Of a DNA stretch of 64,000 bases, positions 16,942-26,624 are shown piece by piece (within the stretch, counting starts at the first letter, position 1; each line of letters starts with the position of its first letter). A program made the translations under genes and the position numbers. The notes under the pieces were generated by a model, which was not told where the DNA came from, did not search any database, and worked only from the letters and a program-made list of their open reading frames with translations. Source of the DNA: Mesonia maritima (GTDB taxonomy: Bacteria > Bacteroidota > Bacteroidia > Flavobacteriales > Flavobacteriaceae); assembly GCF_042433895.1 (NCBI RefSeq), contig NZ_JBHLUA010000012.1:310001-374000 (forward strand), read 5' to 3'.

Positions 16942-19900
16942 CTATTGAGCTTTATAATTGATATTTGCAATGATGTGATATAGTTCGGTATCTGTACCGT
17001 GATTGGTCATTGCAACCCTTAAAGCGTCATTTTTAAACCCAAGTTCCTCGGTAATGTCATTAATAGAATTATTAATAAGTTCATATCCTTTAGGGTATGT
17101 ATGTGATAGTAGCGTATCGTCAAGGTATTTTTTCCATCGCTCATTCAACCGATTTGAAACGCCATAATCATATACCACGATAAAAAGATATTGCCGCTTG
17201 GATGTGTAATTGAACAGTTTTGAAATATGAGATTGCACTCCTTTTTTAGCCATACCATTAAGTGGTTCAATAATTGCCAACTCTTGGGTGCCTTCAAGAA
17301 CGGTCAAGTCGCGCTCTCCCGCATCTTTACCTTCTTGAGAATAGCCACCTCTGGATTGGTCTTTTACCGTAAGACCATAATTTTTCAGATTTGTCCTGAC
17401 TAATATTTCTAACAAATCATTGAATGCATTTTCATCTTTGAGTTTGTCAATGCTTTTAATTTTTGACAGTAATTCGTGAATGGATTGGGAGATTTCCTTT
17501 GATACATTTTTTCCAAAATCGTCAGGTTTTAGAAATGATTCTTTAAGGTGTTCTGTAAGGGAGTGTTTGGAACTAAGATGGTTTTTCAGCTCTTCGGCGA
17601 CCTTGTAAGCACTTGAGGTTTTCTTTTTGAGTTTATTATGAAGATTTAATAGAACTTCGTCTCTATTTCCTTCGTAGGTATTAAACGTAATCGCTTCATC
17701 AACTATTAATTTTGCCTCATTAACTTGTTTCCTATCTAGTAATGAAATTACCCTAAGCTCTACATAATCCACGATTAGGGCGCTCGCCTTATCCAATTTG
17801 GCGTAAACACTATCAAAACCTTTGTAGTCCTTGAGGTGTAGTTTTACAGTCAAGATATTATAAAGTATTTTTCCTTTCACAAACTCAAGTAGCTCAGGCA
17901 AAGTGTCTTTTTCATAGGCTTCCCATTGTTGAAGTGCTTCTTGAAAAAGTCTTTTATTGTTTTCATTTTTTGCCCAGGTAATTTTTGCTGCAAATCTATT
18001 GAGAGCAAGAGAAATATAACTTGGGTAATTTGTAACCAAATCGTTGAATATGTTATAAGCATTGTCTGGTTTTTGTTCAAAGCGAATCAATGCAGTATAA
18101 AATCTTTTTTGGTCATATGGCTTCATTTCAGAAGGCGTAACAGCATAACTCTTTGGTTCTTCAATTACATCAATTGCACTTTCATCTTTATCTAAAAAAG
18201 CCTTCATTAATTTTGAATCAAACAAGCGTTTCTCTGAATTATTCCCAAGACCCTTTTTTGGTGCATTTTCATCCCAATACTTAAAAGCAATTTCTGCCTC
18301 GTTACTTAATGCTGCATTTCTTGAAAGCAATTGAATGGTATGTTCTACTTCACCCCAATTATTCTCGGTGATAAATGCCTTAACATCGATTGAACGTAAC
18401 TTTTGCAACAGATACTCATTGAATCCAGAGGATAGATTGTTATCTGCTAATATGAGCAGTTGCAACAGATTTTCTGTTTTTGAAAGGGCATCCCACAAAA
18501 GTTGTGGCTGATCAAAAGTATTGGCTTTCTCTACTAAACGTGGCAAGAGTTGTTCATCACTATAATTATGTAGTAATCTTTCATATGATTTATCAAAAAT
18601 ATTAACGCTGAATCTGTTTGCCAATACACCATATTTCTCGACAAATTCTATGAGCTGAGATTCTAGAATGAGCTTGCATTTTGACAAGTCCCCATTGAAA
18701 TTTGAAGATTCAGTAGACTTGTTTTGAATGTTATCTAGAACTTCAAGGATAATCGTAAAATGGGTTCTCAGTTTTTTAGCGTTAAATCGATTCTGCTCTA
18801 GGTATATGTCGTCTGTCTTTTTAAAATGAAATTGAGGGGCGAGCAGCTCTTTAAAATTTCCTTCTCTAAATACAGAAAGGAAGAGTGGCCACCAAGTGAT
18901 TTTTTCTATACGCTCTTGGTTTTCTAACCAGCTTGGGGTCACAAGAACTTTATCACCTGTTTTATAGTCTAACTTTTTGAGCTCATTGGTTTCCAGTATC
19001 TTTAAATATAATTCTGAAAAACTTTCGGCCAATAATTTTTCAAGTCCTTTTTCTTCTATAAACTCTGGTAAGTATTCGTTCCTTAAAGAAAAGGAACACA
19101 GCCAGCTCAGCATATCAAATTTAAAGATGGGAAATTGTAAAACACCTCTGTCTGAACTACGCGTTTCTTTATGAATAAGTAATGTCTTTACAATTTCGGG
19201 AATTGCTTTCGGTAAAAACAACTTGGTGCTATTGGTAAGTACATAATGGCCTTTTTCCGGAAGCTGTTCTAAAATCTTTAAAAAGCCTTTTTCTCGTTCT
19301 TCCACAAGGGCTTGAAATTCGATAGCCTTTACAACATCTCTGCCTGCCATTCGCTTCCTGTACTTATCCTTGTTGAGCCATTTTAAAATACGAAAAACAA
19401 ATACTGCATTTTGCCGTAATGAATTACCATCAGATTGTAATCTACTATTTATAGAAAGTGAAAATGCTTCTAAAAGCATTTTTGTTCTCATCTGATATTC
19501 AAGATTTTTATATGGATGTTGAGCACCTAATGAAGAAAGCATAAAAAAAGCAAGTGCATCAAACTCTTGATTGGTCAGCAGATAGGGTATTATTTCTGGC
19601 CGTCTCCATTTGAGTAAACTAAATATGTCCCAGATTAAAAAAGGCTTATCATAGCTCGCCAACAATAATTTTTTAACAGATGGAAAATGTTCTGTTTTAG
19701 ATTTACCATTATCATCAACTTTAGCAAACGCCTCGTCCATCCCAATAATACAACCTATTAACTGAACCAATTGATTCCTGCTCGATTGGTCGAAGAAAAT
19801 ATTATTATGCTCAAAGTGCTCCATATGGTCCATCCTAAGATATAGGTCAGTAATATCTTTGGCGTTTACAAGATCTTGGTCTTTAGAAAAAGTAGCGCTA

Positions 19901-20955
19901 TTATGAAGCCCTGCTCCTCTTAAGGATACATCCAATCTGCATTTTTCATATTCGTTTTCACGTCCTTCCAAGTCACGTTCATTCAAAACTAAAGTCATTG
20001 CACCTTTGACGAATATTTGACATTCATTTTTAGTTGAATTTTTGCCAAATACTGCTGAATATGATATGGAACTCATTTTCTCTAAAAAATCCAGCACCAA
20101 TTGTTCCGGTTTCTGGTTTTGATTATGATGTACCATTTTTCGCCATATTAAAGCTCCAATCCGGTCTTCGGCCTGTTGTCTTAACACATCAGTATCCTGA
20201 AGGTTTTGGACAACGTAATGGTCATCTACCTTAGCAATCAGTTTTTTATCTATAAAATATTTAAGTCCTGGTGTTTGTAAGTAGCATTTAGAATGACTCT
20301 TTAGAATACTATCAAAATTCGATACATTTATTGTGATAGGCTTCTTTCTTAATTTTTCAGAGTATTCTTGAATATGAGTTAGGAATTTAAAATCGTTCCA
20401 GTTATCCAGTAGTGAGTTATAATGCTCGGAAAAGCGAATGGTGAACGTGTCATTCACCTTAGATTTTTTAAGGAATCCAGAATCTAAAAGCCATTCGGTA
20501 TCGAGTGTATCTGCTTTATTATATTCACCCATAGCCGTTTCAAATTCTGCGGTTGTCCAGACTCTCTCAGGGTCATTTCCGTAAGTGAAATTTAAAAACC
20601 GAAGCTCGTCATATTGATTTCTATACTTATTGAAATCAAAAAGAATACTTCTTATGGCTGAGGGAATTTGAATTATTCCCAGAACCTCTCTAAGCCAAAA
20701 ACGCTTAAATATCGAATCGACGTTTATGGGTACATTTACTTTACCATACTCTTTTGACATTGAGTTGAGCACCTTTCTACTTACAGTTCGTATCGGTAAA
20801 TCAGCGTACCAAAGAACTTCGGCATAGAACAATGAAGCATCCCAAGCCGTTTCAGAATCAATATTTTGAGTATGTAATTGAAGTGAACGTATTGCACTAT
20901 GTCGTATTGCCTGTACGAGGTTTTTTGTTGCTTCTTCTTTTTGGTAATAACTCAT
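16942..20955 (-). CDS. Large helical protein (1337 residues) with possible C-terminal nuclease-like domain
   Basis: Not recognised. Almost the whole length (about 1-1190) reads as helical, repeat-like, without an NTPase P-loop. The last ~125 residues look different: GERDLTVLEGTQELAIIEPL (about 1213-1232) followed by a predicted alternating strand/helix pattern with YLFIVVYDYG (about 1254-1263). An acidic residue then E-x-A-x-x-E before a helix recalls the PD-(D/E)XK core, but the expected lysine is absent, so this is only a hint. The gene lies 14 bp after hipA in the same direction and must be one transcript with hipB-hipA. Its size and cargo location suggest a defence or toxin role. Confidence 0.8.
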   Translation of the reverse strand: MSYYQKEEATKNLVQAIRHSAIRSLQLHTQNIDSETAWDASLFYAEVLWYADLPIRTVSRKVLNSMSKEYGKVNVPINVDSIFKRFWLREVLGIIQIPSAIRSILFDFNKYRNQYDELRFLNFTYGNDPERVWTTAEFETAMGEYNKADTLDTEWLLDSGFLKKSKVNDTFTIRFSEHYNSLLDNWNDFKFLTHIQEYSEKLRKKPITINVSNFDSILKSHSKCYLQTPGLKYFIDKKLIAKVDDHYVVQNLQDTDVLRQQAEDRIGALIWRKMVHHNQNQKPEQLVLDFLEKMSSISYSAVFGKNSTKNECQIFVKGAMTLVLNERDLEGRENEYEKCRLDVSLRGAGLHNSATFSKDQDLVNAKDITDLYLRMDHMEHFEHNNIFFDQSSRNQLVQLIGCIIGMDEAFAKVDDNGKSKTEHFPSVKKLLLASYDKPFLIWDIFSLLKWRRPEIIPYLLTNQEFDALAFFMLSSLGAQHPYKNLEYQMRTKMLLEAFSLSINSRLQSDGNSLRQNAVFVFRILKWLNKDKYRKRMAGRDVVKAIEFQALVEEREKGFLKILEQLPEKGHYVLTNSTKLFLPKAIPEIVKTLLIHKETRSSDRGVLQFPIFKFDMLSWLCSFSLRNEYLPEFIEEKGLEKLLAESFSELYLKILETNELKKLDYKTGDKVLVTPSWLENQERIEKITWWPLFLSVFREGNFKELLAPQFHFKKTDDIYLEQNRFNAKKLRTHFTIILEVLDNIQNKSTESSNFNGDLSKCKLILESQLIEFVEKYGVLANRFSVNIFDKSYERLLHNYSDEQLLPRLVEKANTFDQPQLLWDALSKTENLLQLLILADNNLSSGFNEYLLQKLRSIDVKAFITENNWGEVEHTIQLLSRNAALSNEAEIAFKYWDENAPKKGLGNNSEKRLFDSKLMKAFLDKDESAIDVIEEPKSYAVTPSEMKPYDQKRFYTALIRFEQKPDNAYNIFNDLVTNYPSYISLALNRFAAKITWAKNENNKRLFQEALQQWEAYEKDTLPELLEFVKGKILYNILTVKLHLKDYKGFDSVYAKLDKASALIVDYVELRVISLLDRKQVNEAKLIVDEAITFNTYEGNRDEVLLNLHNKLKKKTSSAYKVAEELKNHLSSKHSLTEHLKESFLKPDDFGKNVSKEISQSIHELLSKIKSIDKLKDENAFNDLLEILVRTNLKNYGLTVKDQSRGGYSQEGKDAGERDLTVLEGTQELAIIEPLNGMAKKGVQSHISKLFNYTSKRQYLFIVVYDYGVSNRLNERWKKYLDDTLLSHTYPKGYELINNSINDITEELGFKNDALRVAMTNHGTDTELYHIIANINYKAQ

Positions 20956-20969
20956 ATTTGATTAAATGA

Positions 20970-22220
20970 TTAAACTCGAAAAGCTCCAGCCATCAATTCT
21001 ATTTCGGCATTTTTTATTCCTATCCCGTTTGCCGCATCTTTCCAGTTCTTTACAACGGAAAACACTTCATCCAAAATTGTTTCCATTTCGCTTTCGCTTA
21101 AACGAAAATACTCGCCAACACTTTTAGCCAAATCAAAGTTTAAACCATTATCATCCATATCGATATTTAGAGACAAGCCATCTTTTTCTATAGATGGATT
21201 TAGGTCATAAGCTGGCGATAAAACCCAACCTTTTTTAGTTAATATAAATCCGTGATTTCGCAAATGGTCATCGGTGTTGGAAATGGCTATATTAAAAACG
21301 ATGCGTCGCCAAAGCTGATGCAAATTGGCTTCTACATCTGCACCATAATTTTCTATAAACTCTACGATTTCGAGATAACTAGGTGCAGACTCTTTTATGA
21401 TATCTTCGGTATTTCCGGTCATTGTCATAGCGGATGCAAAGTGAATGCGTTTTCCATTTTCCCTATCAAACCGTCTTGTTAAGAATGTGTGATACTGACC
21501 GCTAATCTTCTCTATTTTAGAATCTGCCATTTCTATACCCGCTGCAGTAGCTAATTGATATGCTAAAAACTCCCAAGCAGCTTTGTCAACTGTATCTGTT
21601 TTTGACGGAAATTTGGCAATCCATAGATTTCCTTGGGTATCAAAAATGTTAGCTTTTGGTCTGGCACCACCTAATGAAGAACCTGGCGCAATCAGTACTG
21701 CAATCCATTTTCGTATATCATCATTTTGTTCGTCACTTTCTAACTGTTTGACGGCTTCTTGTAAATCGCCCAATGATGACCAAGGTGGTGTTGGCGTTCT
21801 ATCATCATTATCTAAAAAAGGACCTTCCAGTTCGGTTTTAAAACGCAAAGCACCCATTCTGCTTTCATCATAAACCCCAAGCAAATAATCTATTTCATAA
21901 AGTGTGCTTGCCTTTTCATTATTTGCACGAGCATCTTGAACTGCTCTACGCTTCATTAAAGTCTTACCCCAAGTGTCAGGCATACTATCTAAAAAGATTC
22001 CGAAATTCTCTTTGTTGGTTGGATATTGCGGACCAGAATAAAAATCGATGTCTGGGTCTAACAATCTCTGTGCATCGGTTTTTAACCAATCTTTATCATA
22101 CTCAAAACTGAATGCTTTTTTTCCCTTGGCAAAATGTGCCGATAAAGTTCCTATTAGTGTTGGTTCTTTAAGACCTACCCAATCAGCAAAAACATATATG
22201 TCAAATTTTCCTGTTGCCAT
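20970..22220 (-). CDS. hipA: HipA-family serine/threonine protein kinase
   Basis: A 416-residue protein with the HipA N-terminal domain and kinase domain. Visible kinase features: glycine-rich ATP segment SSLGGARPKA (about 187-196), LWIAKFPSK with the ATP-binding Lys (about 206-214), catalytic NTDDHLRNHGF (about 316-326; catalytic Asp within DDH) and the metal-site SPAYDLNPS (about 335-343). HipA phosphorylates targets such as glutamyl-tRNA synthetase in known systems and arrests growth; the target here is unknown. It lies 5 bp after hipB and 14 bp before the 1337-residue gene. Confidence 0.88.
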   Translation of the reverse strand: MATGKFDIYVFADWVGLKEPTLIGTLSAHFAKGKKAFSFEYDKDWLKTDAQRLLDPDIDFYSGPQYPTNKENFGIFLDSMPDTWGKTLMKRRAVQDARANNEKASTLYEIDYLLGVYDESRMGALRFKTELEGPFLDNDDRTPTPPWSSLGDLQEAVKQLESDEQNDDIRKWIAVLIAPGSSLGGARPKANIFDTQGNLWIAKFPSKTDTVDKAAWEFLAYQLATAAGIEMADSKIEKISGQYHTFLTRRFDRENGKRIHFASAMTMTGNTEDIIKESAPSYLEIVEFIENYGADVEANLHQLWRRIVFNIAISNTDDHLRNHGFILTKKGWVLSPAYDLNPSIEKDGLSLNIDMDDNGLNFDLAKSVGEYFRLSESEMETILDEVFSVVKNWKDAANGIGIKNAEIELMAGAFRV

Positions 22221-22225
22221 CTTTC

Positions 22226-22513
22226 TTATAATAAATCAAGGTCTTGAAGTTTTCTGCCAAATTCATCATCTACTGCCAGCTTTTTAAAATCATCTTCCAA
22301 GTTGAGAACTCTGAAAATATTAAAATAAGAACCTATGGCAACCGCTGGGTCGCCTTTTTCTATTCTATACAATGTAGTCCGATTAATACCCGCACGTTCG
22401 GAAACCTGCTCAGCTGTGAGCTTTCTTCGCTTTCGTGCTAGCTTTATATTCTCGCCTAATTGCTCAAATACTTTCTGATATTTTGGTAATAGAACTGTTT
22501 TCTTAGAATTCAT
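22226..22513 (-). CDS. hipB: HipB-type Xre/Cro HTH antitoxin
   Basis: A 95-residue protein with an HTH at about 22-55: LARKRRKLTAEQVSERAG then INRTTLYRIEKGDPAVAIGS. It pairs with hipA 5 bp downstream. HipB proteins neutralise HipA and repress their own operon, which fits the inverted repeat just upstream at 22515-22565. The first ~15 residues (MNSKKTVLLPKYQ) resemble the HipB leader. Confidence 0.88.
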   Translation of the reverse strand: MNSKKTVLLPKYQKVFEQLGENIKLARKRRKLTAEQVSERAGINRTTLYRIEKGDPAVAIGSYFNIFRVLNLEDDFKKLAVDDEFGRKLQDLDLL

Positions 22514-22514
22514 T

Positions 22515-22565
22515 TTGTTGCATATTTACCACAAATTTACTATTTTTGTTGATAATATGCAACAA
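22515..22565. promoter_or_regulatory. Divergent hipB/HEPN promoter with 12-bp perfect inverted repeat
   Basis: TTGTTGCATATT (22515-22526) and AATATGCAACAA (22554-22565) are exact inverted repeats with 27 bp between. In the spacer two opposed -7 boxes fit TAnnTTTG: TAAATTTG on the minus strand (22532-22539) and TATTTTTG on the plus strand (22541-22548). A -33 TTG lies within each arm about 20 bp away (22518-22520 and, as CAA, 22560-22562). HipB binding to both arms would shut off both hipBA and the divergent gene at 22568. Confidence 0.7.
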
Positions 22566-22567
22566 TT

Positions 22568-23968
22568 ATGAGTTTTACAATTTTTGATAGAGACCTACTT
22601 TTTAGTGCAGATAGACCAGAGTTCAAACTTTATATAGACAAAGTCTTAACTGAAAATTTGAAAACATTAGACGCACCGGTTGAAATATCTGCCAATGTAG
22701 TTTCAGCAGATGATATAGAAATTGAAGACAGAGACTGGATTTACAATGCATCACTTTTTGATATATATGCCTCTGTTCCTTTTATTGAAAACAAGGTGAT
22801 TCAAACATCGAAGGCATATACCGATTTTCTTGAAAAATTTGATTCCTTCTTAGATATTTTCAAAAGTATGTCACAAATAGAAGGTATGACATTAGCGCCT
22901 TTTGCTCTCTATTTTAACTTTGAAGACAAGTATGTCTTAAAATTTCTATTTCATCCAAAACCTAAGGATATTGACTACGTATCAATGCTTTCATCAGCTT
23001 TTGAGACAATAGCTCACCTACATCAAGAAAAAGAGAGCGAGTTGAAAAATACGATTCACAATTCATACTCAAGAAGAAACAATAAAAAGTATTTAACCTT
23101 TTCAGAAGGTAGCTGGAAAGTTCTCAATCCTTTACTAGAAGTGGGAAAGGAAATTACTAATAACTACAGAAAAGATAGGGATTGGCGTGTTAAGAAACCT
23201 CATATAATGCTCAATCAGGATAACTTTACTCATCGCTTCATCTTTGATTCTAATTGGGTACTTGTTTTTGACCATTTAGAAACAATGTTGATTCAGCCAA
23301 ATGACGTCGCCCTATATTCTAATATATCTGAAAGATGCTTAAAACAGGCGCGCGAATTTTATGACAAAGTAATTCTGCCACGTCATAAGCAATGGTCAGG
23401 TAGCTTCCCGTCTTTAGAAATCCAAAAAGAATATTATGATTATTTTGAGATAATAATTGAGGCGGTAATCTTTGCCTATACCGCTTTAGAAGCTTTCGCT
23501 AACATCTGTATCCCATCTGGATGGGAATACCAAACAGAAGCAAATGGCGTAAAGACCATATACTCTAAAGAAGCCATAGAGCGCAAATTTCCGCTTCGTG
23601 ATAAATTCAAAAAAATAATACGCCCTATATTAAATACACCGGATCCAAGTCAAGAAAATTGGTGGATGTCTTTTACAGAACTTGAAAACCTACGAAACGA
23701 AATCATCCACACCAAACAGTCCAAGTCTGAGGAACGTTATGCTAAATTACTTTCCCAATCCATTTTTGATATCGTAAAAAATCATCAGGATATTATTCAG
23801 TTTTACGGTGAACACATTTCTAAATATAAAACTGAGCTCTTAGAAGAGTATCCTTATGAGTTTGGCTATGATGATGTTATTCCAGGATTGATGACTGATA
23901 AAAATTATTGGAAATCGTACAAATCTATTCGTAACATCAATTTTGACAGGTCAGGCGAGGAAGAATAA
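22568..23968 (+). CDS. HEPN-like protein, divergent from hipBA
   Basis: A 466-residue protein not matched to a named family. A C-terminal helical domain (about 290-425) has AYTALEAFANICIP (about 303-316) and LENLRNEIIHTKQ (about 372-384), giving the Rx4H motif R376-N-E-I-I-H381 of HEPN RNase-type domains. The first ~280 residues have no recognisable motif. It lies 3 bp from the right arm of the hip operator and so probably shares control with hipBA. HEPN domains act as RNases or as dimerisation/sensor modules; nuclease action is inferred from the motif alone. Confidence 0.72.
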   Translation: MSFTIFDRDLLFSADRPEFKLYIDKVLTENLKTLDAPVEISANVVSADDIEIEDRDWIYNASLFDIYASVPFIENKVIQTSKAYTDFLEKFDSFLDIFKSMSQIEGMTLAPFALYFNFEDKYVLKFLFHPKPKDIDYVSMLSSAFETIAHLHQEKESELKNTIHNSYSRRNNKKYLTFSEGSWKVLNPLLEVGKEITNNYRKDRDWRVKKPHIMLNQDNFTHRFIFDSNWVLVFDHLETMLIQPNDVALYSNISERCLKQAREFYDKVILPRHKQWSGSFPSLEIQKEYYDYFEIIIEAVIFAYTALEAFANICIPSGWEYQTEANGVKTIYSKEAIERKFPLRDKFKKIIRPILNTPDPSQENWWMSFTELENLRNEIIHTKQSKSEERYAKLLSQSIFDIVKNHQDIIQFYGEHISKYKTELLEEYPYEFGYDDVIPGLMTDKNYWKSYKSIRNINFDRSGEEE

Positions 23969-23970
23969 CA

Positions 23971-25551
23971 TCAGCTAAATATCGACCGCACTTCATCATA
24001 AACCTGCTCAAAATTAGCCTCTAAATCAGCCGCGGTAAATTGTTTTGATTCCTTGGGAAGCTCACGCGGGATTTGCTGCAATTTAAACTGTACCTTTTTA
24101 TCTTTCCCATCTGCATAGGTAATGAACTCGCCCTGTTTCAATCTAAAAAACACGTCCGCTCTAATCTTAGGAATTTCCTTTTCGCCTGTGGTTATTCGAG
24201 TATCAAAATCCAGATTATGTCCTCGACTTATGCTTTTTGTAGGATCCTTGATAATCTCAAAAAAGCGCTCATAGTATTTAGCGGTGTCCGGGTCGTTGAC
24301 CTTTCCAAAAAATTGATAGGATAAATTACTCAATATGGCTTTACTCGCCTTGTCGCCATACATCATATCGTTTTGGATTTTGTCCTGCATAACGTAAATC
24401 GTAGCAATGTCATAACTTCTAAGCGTTGCTGGAATGCGGTGCATATTCAGCAAACGGATGGTCGGTGCTTCTTCCATCAGTAAGAAAGACGGTTTTGAAT
24501 TTCGTACACTCATTTGTTTAGTAATGGTGTGGATAATGGTAGCAATTACTGGCGAATACGACGTTTCAAATTTTGGGTTGTTCACAATAGAAATTACCGC
24601 TGGATTTTGAACATTATTGATATTGAGCGGCACTTCATCTGCGGACAATGCCATAAAAATGCGTTGTGTACTAATTCGTTTCAGGGCATTGGCCAAAGTA
24701 CTTTTTACGCCAGCCGTCTGCCTATCCGAATCCTTGCCGCTTATAAAAGCATCTGCCATCGCCCTCGATGTGGTGTTGGTTTCCAAGAACTGGATTAGGC
24801 TGTCCGTATCCAGATATTGGTAAATGGCAATCAAATGTGGAAGGGTACAAAACTCAGGATAGGTGGTTTTCAGTTTCCAAATCAATCCACCAATCAAACC
24901 TTCAGCTGCATCGTTAAAGAATTTTGTCGTGCCAGTTGTACCACTTTCTCTTTGCTCTAAAAGGTTTTCTATTAATACCCTTGACACTTCGTTTACGCTT
25001 TCCTCGTTCTCTAAATACCGTGGTGCGATAGGATTTACCCTGTGGATGATTTTATCAAAGGAAATGACCTTAAACGGAATATCATTATCCTTGAAAAGCG
25101 GGTACGCCATTTCGGTCAGTTCAAAATCCTTGTAATCGTGGATAATTCCACAAAAGTTCTCTTTCCGGAAGTGTTTCAGAAATCCATACACAACGCTTTC
25201 GGTCTTTCCACTTCCGGCAGAACCGATGATGGATGCACCACGTTTGATGTTATCCAATTTGAAATTTCCTTTGGTGGTGTCAAAGCTGACCTGATATTTG
25301 CTATCGCCATTTATCGGTTTATCCGTTTTGTGAAGGAACACGTACATTCCTATGTTAATTAATATGAGAGGGCAAACCAGATAGAGGGCAATAAGAGTCA
25401 ATGCATTTTCCTCGTTTAAGTAAAACACCATCGCACCAAGCACCAGAAAATTAACGATGAATGCGTACCTACTTACCCGAAACATCCCATAGAAAACGAT
25501 ACTGGCCAGACCAATAATTGAAAGTATCGTTATGAAATTGTCAATCTGCAT
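23971..25551 (-). CDS. Type IV coupling protein (TraG/VirD4-like)
   Basis: A 526-residue inner-membrane ATPase. Three N-terminal TM segments (about 8-25, 30-48, 52-70), then Walker A IIGSAGSGKTESVVYG (about 108-123) and Walker B-like SFLLMEEAPTIRLLN (about 330-344), with PAVISIVNNP between. It recruits the relaxase-DNA complex to the secretion channel. The gene lies 4 bp after the relaxase gene in the same direction. The stop codon is only 2 bp from the stop of the convergent HEPN gene. Confidence 0.88.
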   Translation of the reverse strand: MQIDNFITILSIIGLASIVFYGMFRVSRYAFIVNFLVLGAMVFYLNEENALTLIALYLVCPLILINIGMYVFLHKTDKPINGDSKYQVSFDTTKGNFKLDNIKRGASIIGSAGSGKTESVVYGFLKHFRKENFCGIIHDYKDFELTEMAYPLFKDNDIPFKVISFDKIIHRVNPIAPRYLENEESVNEVSRVLIENLLEQRESGTTGTTKFFNDAAEGLIGGLIWKLKTTYPEFCTLPHLIAIYQYLDTDSLIQFLETNTTSRAMADAFISGKDSDRQTAGVKSTLANALKRISTQRIFMALSADEVPLNINNVQNPAVISIVNNPKFETSYSPVIATIIHTITKQMSVRNSKPSFLLMEEAPTIRLLNMHRIPATLRSYDIATIYVMQDKIQNDMMYGDKASKAILSNLSYQFFGKVNDPDTAKYYERFFEIIKDPTKSISRGHNLDFDTRITTGEKEIPKIRADVFFRLKQGEFITYADGKDKKVQFKLQQIPRELPKESKQFTAADLEANFEQVYDEVRSIFS

Positions 25552-25555
25552 AATT

Positions 25556-26587
25556 TTAGATTCCTATGGAACTTGATTTAATCGCTATTTCAGCACCACG
25601 CCTTAACCGTTTAAGAATCCGAAGTGCAATCTGTGTTTGACTAACTGGAATATTTGGCGCTATCGGCAATCCTGTTTTTGCTATCATTTTAAACGCCAAT
25701 GCCTTTTCGTTGGCTGGCAATTTCATCAAGGCAGCGAAATAAAGATTGGGATTCTTCACAAAATCCTTTCGGGCTTTGTAGGTCTCAGCAAAGTTTCGTT
25801 TATAGCCGAAAGTCTTATCGAATGTTTTTTCTGCTCTTTCAAAGAATTTATCTCGGTCAAATCCACGTTTTACGGTTTCCCCATTTAACTTCACGTCGGA
25901 TGCTCTGTATTTGCTTCCGGGCGACAAGCTGAATCTGTTGGATGCATCCTTTCGGCTCACGATAATATGGATGTGGCTTTGGTTTCCATCTTTTTGCATT
26001 CCCTGGACAATCCGTTTTCCGTTTTGTTGGTGTGGTGCCTGGCGTTCCAGTTTGGCGATTTGCTTTTTCATCCTTTTAATATTTCCTTCAGCTCGTCCTT
26101 CCTGAACGTTTCGGATTTCAGTTTTCAGCTGAAGTATTTTTGTTGCAAAGGGTTGATTTTCCTTTACCTGAAAATCTATTCCCTTAAAGGTGCGTTGATG
26201 CTCTATTTTTGCATAGTACTTTATATCATCGATGTTTACCGGTCGCCCTTTGATTTCCCTATTGAATGAAGCCACATAATCTTTCATCAGCTCTCTGGTG
26301 TATCGTTTTAAATCTTCGCTACTGTTCTGAAGTTTTCGCAATTCATATTTTGAAGGACTCACGGTAATTGAGTAGAATCTTGGTTCGTGTTTTTCCAGTT
26401 TTGCGGTATTCCCATCGATTTCCTTAATGACTTCCTCAGCAGAAATCTCATCGCCGTATTGATTGAAAAAATGTTCCATATCCTGTTGTTCCAAACCTTG
26501 GTTTTCTTTCTCTAAATAACCCACAAAATCTGCTGAACTTTTGGAAAAGTTACCGCCCATTTTTTGAGGTGTTATTGTGATGTACAT
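25556..26587 (-). CDS. Relaxase / mobilisation nuclease (MobB-like, DUF5712)
   Basis: A 343-residue protein. Motif III-type histidines are in NQSHIHIIVSRKDA (about 218-231), with a Tyr- and charge-rich N-terminus (MYITITPQKMGGNF). This is the Bacteroidota MobB/DUF5712-type relaxase that nicks at oriT and covalently joins DNA through a tyrosine. It lies between the coupling protein (4 bp) and the BfmA/BtgA gene (37 bp), all on the minus strand. Confidence 0.82.
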   Translation of the reverse strand: MYITITPQKMGGNFSKSSADFVGYLEKENQGLEQQDMEHFFNQYGDEISAEEVIKEIDGNTAKLEKHEPRFYSITVSPSKYELRKLQNSSEDLKRYTRELMKDYVASFNREIKGRPVNIDDIKYYAKIEHQRTFKGIDFQVKENQPFATKILQLKTEIRNVQEGRAEGNIKRMKKQIAKLERQAPHQQNGKRIVQGMQKDGNQSHIHIIVSRKDASNRFSLSPGSKYRASDVKLNGETVKRGFDRDKFFERAEKTFDKTFGYKRNFAETYKARKDFVKNPNLYFAALMKLPANEKALAFKMIAKTGLPIAPNIPVSQTQIALRILKRLRRGAEIAIKSSSIGI

Positions 26588-26624
26588 AGCTCGAATATTA
26601 GAGTTCGTTTTTTAGATTTGGCTT

